Source: Nocardioides oleivorans
GTDB lineage: Bacteria; Actinomycetota; Actinomycetes; Propionibacteriales; Nocardioidaceae
NCBI RefSeq assembly: GCF_004137255.1
Contig: NZ_SDWT01000002.1
Location: 310,001-374,000 of the forward strand
Length of the DNA: 64,000 nt
Reading direction: 5' to 3'
This document shows, in pieces, positions 54,390-62,521 of the stretch. Made by a program: the position numbers and the translations under genes. Numbering within the stretch: position 1 is the first letter of the stretch; every line of letters starts with the position of its first letter. The notes under the pieces were generated by a model, which did not search any database, was not told where the DNA came from, and was given only the letters and a program-made list of their open reading frames with translations.

Positions 54390-57300
54390 ATGCCGCACCG
54401 TCCGACCCGTCGGCTGCTGTCCGCAGTCACGACCCTTGCCCTCGTGCCAGGCCTGGCGCTGGCGACGACCTCGACCCCGGCATCGGCCGCCCCGCTGCCG
54501 GCCGCCTACTCGGCGAACGCCCACGGTGACATCGTCGGCCTCGACGTCGACCTGCTGACCCTCGACCTCGCCGGGGTGGCCGTCGGGCACAGCCGGAGCA
54601 CCACGAGCAGCACGGCGACCACGGGCGCGAGCACGGCCACCTCCGCGAACCTCGACGGCAACCTGGCCGGCACCGGTCTCGCCCTCGGCCAGCAGGTGTC
54701 GAACGCCCCGCCCAGCGTCAACCCGGGCGAGCAGCAGCTGCTGGCGGTCAACCTCGCCCCGGTGATCAGCGTCGGCACGGTCCGCGGCGACACCGAGGCG
54801 TCGTTCTCGGACAACCCCGCCACGTGCGTTCCCGCGGACGCCAACGGCGACCGCATCCTCTCCGACGCGCACACCAGGCTGGCAGGGCTCACCCTCGCGT
54901 CCCTGCCGGTCCTCGGCACCCTGGCCGACGTCGGCGCCTCGCAGTCGCGGACCCGGACGTTCCTCGACGACAACGGTGCCGGCGCCTCCGAGGTCGTCTC
55001 ACGCACCACCTCGAACATCGGCGACATCAGCCTGCTCGGCGGCGCCGTGACCGTCCGGGTCACCAACCCGGTCGTCCTCGAGGCCAGGTCGAACGGCACC
55101 ACCGGCACCGCGTCGTACACGAACCCGCCGTCGGTCTCCGTCACGGCCGCCGGCACGACGGTCAACATCCTTCCCGGCAGCACCCGGCAGATCAACCTCG
55201 GTCTCCTCGACGCGCTGGCCGACCTCAGCATCTCGGTCCGTGCTGCCCAGAACACGTCCTCGGGCGCCACCGGTGCGGCCTCCACCTCCGCCTTCCTCAG
55301 CATCGACCTCGACGTCCTCGGCGGCATCGGCCGGCCCGCCGCCAGCGTGGGGCTCGACCTCGCGCCCATGTCGGTGCAGGCCACCGCTCCGCAGGGCGGC
55401 GTCGAGTGTCCCGTCGTCGACACGACGGCTCCCGGCGCCCCGGTGATCGCGACCCCCGGCAACGGCTCCAGCACGAACGACAACACCCCGACCTTCTCCG
55501 GCACCGCCGAGCCCGGCTCGACGATCGAGGTCGAGGACTCCGACGGCAACCAGGTCTGCACGACCACCACCACCTCCGGCGGCAGCTGGACCTGCACGCC
55601 CACCACACCGCTGCCCGACGGCCAGGACACCTACACCGCCACCGCCACCGACGCGGCCGGCAACACCTCACCGGGCGCCGTGGTCACCTTCACCGTCGAC
55701 ACCTCCACGACGCTCGACCTCGTCGAGCCGGCCAACGGCTCCACCACGAACGACCTCACCCCGCTGGTCGCCGGGACGGGCGAGCCCGGTGCCAGCGTCA
55801 CCGTCAGGGAGGGCGCCACCCAGGTCTGCACCGCGACCGTCGCGGCCAACGGCAACTGGTCGTGCACCCCGGGCAGCGCACTGGGAGCGGGCCCGCACTC
55901 GTTCACCGCGACAGCCGTGGACACGGCCGGCAACACCGCCACCGACACGACCACCTTCACCATCGACCCGCAGGGTCCCGACACCACTCCCCCCGACGCC
56001 CCGACCATCACCGCACCGGCCAACGGCTCCACCACCGACGACAACACCCCGACCTTCTCCGGCACCGCCGAGGCCGGCTCCACGGTCGTGGTCGAGGACT
56101 CCGACGGCAACCAGGTCTGCACCACCACCGCTGCCGGTGGGAGCTGGACCTGCACGCCCACCACACCGCTGCCCGACGGCCAGGACACCTACACCGCCAC
56201 CGCCACCGACGCGGCCGGCAACACCTCACCCGAGGCGGACGTCACCTTCACCATCGACACCGACGCCCCGGACGCACCCGTCATCGAGACCCCGGCTGAC
56301 CTGTCCAGCACCAACGACAGCACGCCGGAGCTCTCCGGCACGGCCGAGCCCGGCTCGACGGTCGTGGTCGAGGACTCTGACGGCAACCAGGTCTGCACCG
56401 CGACCACCGGCTCCGGTGGCAGGTGGACCTGCACGCCCACCACACCGCTGCCCGACGGCCAGGACACCTACACCGCCACCGCCACCGACGCGGCCGGCAA
56501 CACCTCACCCGAGGCGGACGTCACCTTCACCATCGACACCGACGTGCCCGATGCCCCGGTGATCTCGGCGCCGGCCGCCGGCACGACCGTGGCCGACTCG
56601 ACCCCCGGGTTCTCAGGCACGGCCGAGGGTGGCTCGACGGTCGTGGTCGAGGACTCCGACGGCAACCAGGTCTGCACCGCGACCACCGGCTCCGGCGGCG
56701 GCTGGTCCTGCACCCCCACGGCGCCGCTTGCGGACGGTCAGGACACCTACACCGCGACGGCCACGGACAAGGCCGGCAACACCTCGCCCGGGGCGGACGT
56801 CACCTTCACCATCGACACGTTCACCACCATCGACCTGACCGCCCCCTCCAGCGGCTCCACCACGAACGACACCACGCCGGCGTTCTCCGGCACCGCCGAG
56901 CCCGGCTCGACGGTGGTGGTCGAGGACTCCGACGGCAACCAGGTCTGCACCACCACCGCGACCGGTGGGAGCTGGACCTGCACGCCCACCACACCGCTGC
57001 CCGACGGCCAGGACACCTACACGGCCACGGCCACCGACGGCGTCGGCAACACCGACACCGACACGACCACCTTCACGATCGACCCGGACGCGGACGACAC
57101 CACTCCCCCCACCGCCCCGGCCATCACCGCACCGGCCAACGGCTCCACCACCAACGACAGCACCCCGACCTTCTCCGGCACCGCCGAGGCCGGCTCGACG
57201 GTCGTGGTCGAGGACTCCGACGGCAACCAGGTCTGTACCACCACGGCGACCGGTGGGAGCTGGACCTGCACGCCCACCACACCGCTGCCCGACGGCCAGG

Positions 57301-58586
57301 ACACCTACACGGCGACGGCCACAGACGCGGCCGGCAACACCTCTCCGGGCACCGACGTGACGTTCACGGTCGACACCGCCACGACGATCGACCTGCTGGT
57401 GCCCGCCAACGGCTCCACCACGAACGACCTCACGCCGGACATCTCGGGCACCGCCGAGGCAGGCGCCAGCATCACGGTCACGCAGGGCGGCGCCGTGGTG
57501 TGCACCACGCAGGCCGGCGCCGGTGGGGCCTGGAGCTGCACGCCCACCAGCCCGCTGGCGGACGGTCCCACCACCCTGACGGCCACCGCCACCGACGGGG
57601 CCGGCAACACCGCCACCGACACGACCAGCTTCACCATCACCCCGGCAGGTGGATCGGTCGCCCCGCCGGCCATCAGCTCACCGGCTGCGGGCGCGACCGT
57701 GCAGGACACCACGCCCGCCATCTCCGGCACGGGCCAGCCCGGGCTGACGGTCACGGTCCGGGAGGGATCGACCGTCCTCTGCACCGCCACGGTCGCCGCC
57801 AACGGCCAGTGGTCGTGCTCCTCGGACGTGGTCCTCCAGCCGGGTGCCCACACGGTCTCGGCGACCCAGAGCGGCCCCGGGGGCTCGAGCGAGGCGTCGA
57901 CGGTCACCTTCACCGTTGCCGGCGCTCCGACGCCGAACCCCACGCCCAACCCGACGCCGAACCCGACGCCGACCGACACGGACGGCGACGGCCTCACCAA
58001 CACCCAGGAGACCCAGCTGGGCACCGACCCGAACAAGGCCGACACCGACGGCGACGGTCTCACCGACGGCGCCGAGGTCAACGTGCACAGGACGGACCCG
58101 CTCGACCGCGACACCGACCGCGACCGGATCACCGACGGCCGCGAGGTCAGCGGCATCCGGATCCGCCAGCGCTTCGAGGTCTGCGGTCGCAAGACCCGCA
58201 CCGCCATCCTGGTCAAGACGGATCCGCTCAGGAGCGACACCGACGGCGACGGTCTCAAGGACGGCGCCGAGGTCCGCGGCACCAAGATCAAGCAGAAGGT
58301 CAGGACCGGCACGGGCACCTACGTGATCGGCAGGGTCCGGACCGACCCGACGAAGAAGGACTCCGACCGCGACCGGCTCAGCGACAAGGCCGAGATCACG
58401 GGGTCGAAGAACAAGAAGTTCGGGAAGGCCAGGACAAACCCGGCCGCCTGCGACACCGACCGTGGCGGGGTCTCCGACGGCGCCGAGGTCAAGGCCGGGG
58501 CGAACCCCGCGGACTCGAGGTCGACGCCGAAGCGACCCGGTCGGCGCACGACCGCCTCCGACCTCCCGAGGAGGGGGCAGGCCTAG
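54390..58586 (+). CDS. Giant secreted Ig-like/TSP3 repeat protein
   Basis: A 1398-residue exported protein. Signal peptide ends after ASA at 33. Residues ~34-345 form an N-terminal domain shared with the paralogue at 59636 (LPAAYSANAHGDIVGL, EVVSRTTSNIGDISLLGG). It may be a choice-of-anchor-type domain, but I cannot assign it. Nine Ig-like repeats of ~90 residues follow (~347-1178), each with a Cys in VCT and in W(T/S)C, so a disulfide is likely. After a Pro/Thr linker, DxDxDG calcium-binding TSP3-like repeats (~1193-1377) with basic inserts end in an Arg-rich tail. No LPxTG or C-terminal helix is seen. A surface or matrix role is inferred. GAGGGGGAA precedes the ATG. Confidence 0.83.
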   Translation: MPHRPTRRLLSAVTTLALVPGLALATTSTPASAAPLPAAYSANAHGDIVGLDVDLLTLDLAGVAVGHSRSTTSSTATTGASTATSANLDGNLAGTGLALGQQVSNAPPSVNPGEQQLLAVNLAPVISVGTVRGDTEASFSDNPATCVPADANGDRILSDAHTRLAGLTLASLPVLGTLADVGASQSRTRTFLDDNGAGASEVVSRTTSNIGDISLLGGAVTVRVTNPVVLEARSNGTTGTASYTNPPSVSVTAAGTTVNILPGSTRQINLGLLDALADLSISVRAAQNTSSGATGAASTSAFLSIDLDVLGGIGRPAASVGLDLAPMSVQATAPQGGVECPVVDTTAPGAPVIATPGNGSSTNDNTPTFSGTAEPGSTIEVEDSDGNQVCTTTTTSGGSWTCTPTTPLPDGQDTYTATATDAAGNTSPGAVVTFTVDTSTTLDLVEPANGSTTNDLTPLVAGTGEPGASVTVREGATQVCTATVAANGNWSCTPGSALGAGPHSFTATAVDTAGNTATDTTTFTIDPQGPDTTPPDAPTITAPANGSTTDDNTPTFSGTAEAGSTVVVEDSDGNQVCTTTAAGGSWTCTPTTPLPDGQDTYTATATDAAGNTSPEADVTFTIDTDAPDAPVIETPADLSSTNDSTPELSGTAEPGSTVVVEDSDGNQVCTATTGSGGRWTCTPTTPLPDGQDTYTATATDAAGNTSPEADVTFTIDTDVPDAPVISAPAAGTTVADSTPGFSGTAEGGSTVVVEDSDGNQVCTATTGSGGGWSCTPTAPLADGQDTYTATATDKAGNTSPGADVTFTIDTFTTIDLTAPSSGSTTNDTTPAFSGTAEPGSTVVVEDSDGNQVCTTTATGGSWTCTPTTPLPDGQDTYTATATDGVGNTDTDTTTFTIDPDADDTTPPTAPAITAPANGSTTNDSTPTFSGTAEAGSTVVVEDSDGNQVCTTTATGGSWTCTPTTPLPDGQDTYTATATDAAGNTSPGTDVTFTVDTATTIDLLVPANGSTTNDLTPDISGTAEAGASITVTQGGAVVCTTQAGAGGAWSCTPTSPLADGPTTLTATATDGAGNTATDTTSFTITPAGGSVAPPAISSPAAGATVQDTTPAISGTGQPGLTVTVREGSTVLCTATVAANGQWSCSSDVVLQPGAHTVSATQSGPGGSSEASTVTFTVAGAPTPNPTPNPTPNPTPTDTDGDGLTNTQETQLGTDPNKADTDGDGLTDGAEVNVHRTDPLDRDTDRDRITDGREVSGIRIRQRFEVCGRKTRTAILVKTDPLRSDTDGDGLKDGAEVRGTKIKQKVRTGTGTYVIGRVRTDPTKKDSDRDRLSDKAEITGSKNKKFGKARTNPAACDTDRGGVSDGAEVKAGANPADSRSTPKRPGRRTTASDLPRRGQA
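55430..57923 (+). repeat. Nine tandem Ig-like repeats, DNA-level similarity
   Basis: Repeats of about 270 bp encode the Ig-like domains. Five of them share long near-identical DNA blocks starting near 55584, 56142, 56424, 56970 and 57258. The units alternate between types beginning AP-x-I and TxDL. Such homogenised repeats are targets for recombination, so copy number may vary between strains. Confidence 0.88.
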
Positions 58587-59479
58587 AAGGGCCAGGCGTG
58601 GAGGTCACCCGTGTCGGCGACAGCCCTGAGCAGGACCGCAGCACGGTCCGCCACTGGGTTGTCGCCGGCGCGGGCAGCCAGGTCGACCAGCGCCCAGAGG
58701 TCGGCCGCCCGGGCGCCGTCGCGGAGGTCCTCGTCGGTGCCGCCGTGCCTCGCTGTCCATGCTGCCAGGACGGCGTCGACGTAGGCCGGGTGGCGATCGA
58801 GGCGCAGCAGGTTCCCGACGTCCGTCCACGGGTGGCCGCTGTGCGCGAACTCCCAGTCCAGCACGGCCGTCACGGCCAGGGACTGCGGGTCCACGAGCAC
58901 GTTCTTGGGGTTGAGGTCGCTGTGCACCAGGCAGGCGCGACCCACGGTGTCGAGGTGGTCCTGGGCGTCGCGGGCCACCTCCGCCAGCGCGTCACGCTCG
59001 GCGGACGGCCAGGCCGCCAGCCGACCGTCCACCCACTGCGTCAGGTCGAGGTCGGGGAGCTCGCGGAGCGTCAGCTCCGCGTCGACGAACGTGCCGGTCC
59101 GCCGGACCGGCATCCCGGCGAGCGTCGCGGCGACCGACCCCATCGCCGTACCCAGCCGAGCGAGGCCGTCGTCGTCGCCGGCGTCGGAGAGCTCGCTGAC
59201 GACGACGTCGCCCCGCTCCCCCGGCAGCCACTGCGTGACCAGCAGTCCCGGCTGCCCGCTGTCGGGCTGCGGGCGTCGTACCTCCAGCACGTCGGGCACG
59301 GGCAGCAGCCCGCGCACGAGGCGGAGGACCGCCTGGTCGACCTCGGGCGCCTCGGGCCCGCGCGCGTCGTCGGGCGGGTAGAGGCGTACGACGACGCGCT
59401 CCCCGCCGGCCTCGCCGAGGAACGTGCGACCCGACCAGCCGCCGGCCAGCGGGGTCAGCGAGGAGCCGGAGTCGTCCAC
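58583..59479 (-). CDS. Phosphotransferase (APH/choline-kinase fold)
   Basis: A ~298-residue protein of the aminoglycoside phosphotransferase/homoserine-kinase-like fold. The catalytic loop is LVHSDLNPKNVLVD and the metal-binding loop is VLDWEFAHSG, both complete, so it should be active. The substrate is unknown. The GTG start at 59479 is based on the domain's beginning; a GTG at 59539 is possible. It lies between the two repeat-protein genes and shares the stop sequence CTAG with the first. Confidence 0.83.
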   Translation of the reverse strand: MDDSGSSLTPLAGGWSGRTFLGEAGGERVVVRLYPPDDARGPEAPEVDQAVLRLVRGLLPVPDVLEVRRPQPDSGQPGLLVTQWLPGERGDVVVSELSDAGDDDGLARLGTAMGSVAATLAGMPVRRTGTFVDAELTLRELPDLDLTQWVDGRLAAWPSAERDALAEVARDAQDHLDTVGRACLVHSDLNPKNVLVDPQSLAVTAVLDWEFAHSGHPWTDVGNLLRLDRHPAYVDAVLAAWTARHGGTDEDLRDGARAADLWALVDLAARAGDNPVADRAAVLLRAVADTGDLHAWPF

Positions 59480-59561
59480 CCGCAGATCGTGGCACAGCGC
59501 ACGTCTCGGAACTTCGGGAGAAACTCGCGTTACCTTCACGTGGCTCGTTCGTTTGTTGTAT

Positions 59562-59589
59562 TTGTTCTGTTGTAACCGTTGTGTAGATA
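59562..59589 (+). promoter_or_regulatory. Candidate AT-rich promoter of the second repeat protein
   Basis: TTGTTC and TAGATA with a 16-base spacer lie in a T-rich stretch (about 59550-59592), 46 bp upstream of the ATG. As with the first paralogue, the block is far more AT-rich than its surroundings. Confidence 0.4.
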
Positions 59590-59635
59590 TCTCGTGGATC
59601 TACCGACCGACTTCACATCGAGGGGGAGCTTCGAG

Positions 59636-61597
59636 ATGCACACTGTCCACACGAGCCGATTCGGGAACCGGCTCACCAAGGCGGCGGTCGCCCTGACCGT
59701 CGTCGTCCCGGGCACCGTCCTGGGACTGGCTCAGTCGCCGGCCTCGGCCGCGGCCCTGCCCGCCACCTACTCCGCGGACGCCCACTCCGACATCCTCAGC
59801 CTCGGCGCGACCGTGGCCGGGCAGTCGCTCGCGACGCTCGCGGTCGGCCACAGCCAGGGCACGGTGGCCAGCTCGGCCGCCGGCGCGGGCGGCACGAGCG
59901 CCAGCTCGTCGAACCTCGACGCCACCCTGGGCGGGACCCCGGTGCCCGTCGACTCCGCCACGGCCTCGGTCTCCACCAATGCCGGCGTCGACGACCCGCC
60001 CGGACGGGTCCTCGTGCCGGTCCCCGCCGCTCCGGTCGCCACCATCGGTGCCATCACCGGTGACGTGGAGGCCCGCTGGGGCGGGGCCAACGCCTGCGCC
60101 ACCCCGGTCGTCGGGGGAACCCGCACCCTGTCCGCGGCCACGACGACGCTCGCCGGCGCCTCCGTCGGCCAGCTCCCCCTCCCCGCGCCGCTGAACGTGA
60201 CGCTCGCGCAGGTGGGAGCGTCGTCCTCCACCAGCGGGACCTACCTCGTCGACGACGGCGTCGGCGGGTCCGACGTCGTCTCACGCACCACGACCCAGGT
60301 CGGCCAGGTCAGCCTCCTGGGCGGAGCGGCCGTCATCGACGTGTCCAACCCGGTCGTGCTCCAGGCCCGCTCCGACGGCACCACCGGCAACGCCGGCTTC
60401 GCCTCCACGCCGACGATCGTCGCCACCATCGGGGGCAACCAGATCCCGATCCCGATCAACAACCAGCCCCAGTCGCTGGTCCTGCCGGGTGCACTGGCAC
60501 CCCTCGTGAGCCTCACGGTCACGGCGTTCACGCCCACCGCCACCAGCTCGGGTGCGACCGGCGCGGCGTCGATGGACGCGCTCCTCAGCATCGACCTCAA
60601 GGTGCTCAGCCTCCCGGCACCGGTGGGCGTCACCGTCGCCGACGTCTCGCTCGACGTCGCCCCGATGTCGGCGAACGCCACCGCACCCGCGGGCGGCGTC
60701 GACTGCAACGGCACCCAGCAGGGCTCGCTGGCCCCGCCGGACATCACCTCGCCGGCGCAGAACGCCAGCGTCACGGACGCGACCCCGCCGATCTCCGGCA
60801 CCGGCGCCCCCGGCGCCACGGTCACCGTCCGCGAGGGCTCGCGCGTCCTCTGCACCGCGGTCGTCGCGTCCAACGGCCGCTGGAGCTGCTCCTCGACGGT
60901 GGTGCTCGCCAACGGCCCGCACACCGTGACCGCCACGCAGTCCGCCAACGGCACCACGAGCGCGGCCGACTCGGTCACCTTCACCGTCGCGGCCGACCCG
61001 AACGACGTCGACGGCGACGGCCTGCCCAACGGCGACGAGACCACGCACGGCACCGACCCCAACAACCCGGACACCGACGGCGACGGCCTCACCGACGGCG
61101 AGGAGGTCAACCGCTACGGCACCGACCCGCTGAAGGCCGACACCGACAAGGACGGGCTGACCGACGGCCAGGAGGTCAAGGGCGTCACGATCAAGCAGCG
61201 CATCTACGTCTGCGGCAAGAAGAAGGTGCCCTCGTCGATCACCGTGCGGACCAACCCGCTCAAGAAGGACTCCGACAAGGACGGCATCGCGGACGGCAAG
61301 GAGGTCAAGGGCGTCAAGATCAAGCAGAAGGTCCGGATCCCCAAGAACAAGACCGTCAAGATCGGCCGGGTCCGCACCAACCCGACGCGCAAGGACTCCG
61401 ACCGTGACGGCCTCGCCGACAAGGTCGAGATCACCGGCAAGGCGAACAAGAAGTACGGCAAGGCCAAGAGCGACCCGACCCGGTGCGACACCGACCGGGG
61501 AGGCGTCTCCGACGGCGCCGAGGTGAAGGCGGGCTCGAACCCGTCCGACATCCGGTCCACCCCCAAGAAGCCCCGCGGCGGTCGCGGGAAGGGCTGA
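59636..61597 (+). CDS. Secreted TSP3 repeat protein, paralogue with one Ig-like repeat
   Basis: A 653-residue exported protein with the same order as the gene at 54390. Signal peptide ends after ASA near 38. The shared N-terminal domain covers ~39-360 ([34 protein letters not shown]). One Ig-like repeat keeps the Cys pair (RVLCT, WSCSS). TSP3-like DxDxDG repeats carry lysine-rich inserts ([13 protein letters not shown]) and the end is [10 protein letters not shown]. No anchor is seen. GAGGGGGAG precedes the ATG. The strong terminator at 61634-61674 ends the unit. Confidence 0.83.
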   Translation: MHTVHTSRFGNRLTKAAVALTVVVPGTVLGLAQSPASAAALPATYSADAHSDILSLGATVAGQSLATLAVGHSQGTVASSAAGAGGTSASSSNLDATLGGTPVPVDSATASVSTNAGVDDPPGRVLVPVPAAPVATIGAITGDVEARWGGANACATPVVGGTRTLSAATTTLAGASVGQLPLPAPLNVTLAQVGASSSTSGTYLVDDGVGGSDVVSRTTTQVGQVSLLGGAAVIDVSNPVVLQARSDGTTGNAGFASTPTIVATIGGNQIPIPINNQPQSLVLPGALAPLVSLTVTAFTPTATSSGATGAASMDALLSIDLKVLSLPAPVGVTVADVSLDVAPMSANATAPAGGVDCNGTQQGSLAPPDITSPAQNASVTDATPPISGTGAPGATVTVREGSRVLCTAVVASNGRWSCSSTVVLANGPHTVTATQSANGTTSAADSVTFTVAADPNDVDGDGLPNGDETTHGTDPNNPDTDGDGLTDGEEVNRYGTDPLKADTDKDGLTDGQEVKGVTIKQRIYVCGKKKVPSSITVRTNPLKKDSDKDGIADGKEVKGVKIKQKVRIPKNKTVKIGRVRTNPTRKDSDRDGLADKVEITGKANKKYGKAKSDPTRCDTDRGGVSDGAEVKAGSNPSDIRSTPKKPRGGRGKG

Positions 61598-61633
61598 TCG
61601 ACAGGCCCACCAGGCAGGTTCCCCCCTGAAAGA

Positions 61634-61674
61634 GGTGCCGACGCGCCGGACCACCCACCCGGCGCGTCGGCACC
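61634..61674. terminator. Terminator after second repeat protein
   Basis: A perfect 16-bp stem (61634-61649 with 61659-61674) with a 9-base loop. It lies 37 bp after the stop of the second repeat-protein gene and before the methyltransferase. Confidence 0.9.
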
Positions 61675-61702
61675 GCCACGTCGCGACGACTACGCTCCCG
61701 AC

Positions 61703-62521
61703 GTGGAGGATCACCTGCCCCAGTCGGTGCGCGTCGAGCGACGGGCCGTCTCCGAGCGGGAGTCGCGCGAGGCGAACGGCCCCGACTGGGACCGCTACGC
61801 CGACGAGTACCAGGCGACCCACGGTGCGTTCCTAGGTGACTCCGGGTTCGTGTGGGGGCCCGAGGGCCACACCGAGGACGAGCTCGCGATCCTGGGTGAG
61901 GTCACCGGGCTCGACGTGCTCGAGGTGGGCAGCGGTGCCGGGCAGTGCTCCCGGTGGGTGCGCACCCACGGCGGTCGCGGGTTCGGCCTCGACCTCTCGC
62001 ACCGCCAGCTCCAGCACTCGCGGCGCCTCGACGAGGAGACCGGCATCGCGGTGCCCTCCGTGCGCGGCACGGCGACCCACCTTCCGTTCGCGCCGGCGAG
62101 CTTCGACGTCGTCTTCTGCTCCTTCGGCGCGTTGCAGTTCATCCGCGACATCGACGACGCGCTGGCCGACGTGCGACGGGTGCTGCGGCCCGGCGGACGC
62201 TTCGCGTTCTCGATCACCCACCCGACCCGGTGGATGTTCCCCGACGACCCCGGCGAGGCCGGCCTGACCGCCACCCAGTCCTACTGGGACCGCACGCCCT
62301 ACGTCGAGGTCGACGACGCGACCGGCGTGGTGTCGTACGTCGAGCACCACCGCACGCTCGGCGACTGGGTCCGGCTCCTTGCCCGGCACGGCTTCGTGCT
62401 GGCCGACCTGGTCGAGCCGGAGTGGCCCGAGGACCACGACCGCGTGTGGGGCGGGTGGTCACGCACCCGTGGGCTGCTGACGCCGGGCACGGCGATCTTC
62501 GTGGCGCACCTGGCGGCCTGA
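61703..62521 (+). CDS. SAM-dependent class I methyltransferase
   Basis: A 272-residue methyltransferase. Motif I is VLEVGSGAGQCSRW; motif II/III include GLDLSHRQL and FDVVFCSFGALQFI, followed by LRPGGRFAFSITHP. The target is unknown; small-molecule type is likely. GTG start at 61703. Its 3' end overlaps the convergent next gene by about 63 bp. Confidence 0.87.
   Translation: MEDHLPQSVRVERRAVSERESREANGPDWDRYADEYQATHGAFLGDSGFVWGPEGHTEDELAILGEVTGLDVLEVGSGAGQCSRWVRTHGGRGFGLDLSHRQLQHSRRLDEETGIAVPSVRGTATHLPFAPASFDVVFCSFGALQFIRDIDDALADVRRVLRPGGRFAFSITHPTRWMFPDDPGEAGLTATQSYWDRTPYVEVDDATGVVSYVEHHRTLGDWVRLLARHGFVLADLVEPEWPEDHDRVWGGWSRTRGLLTPGTAIFVAHLAA

Noticed and set aside
55430..57923. Repeats resembling a CRISPR array
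   Set aside because: Period is ~270 bp, in-frame and coding; no short direct repeats with unique spacers, and no cas genes.
56423..59575. Forward open frame of about 1050 codons rich in His/Arg/Gly
   Set aside because: It is the alternate frame of the repeat gene running on antisense to the phosphotransferase; the His/Arg richness is an artefact of reading repeats out of phase.
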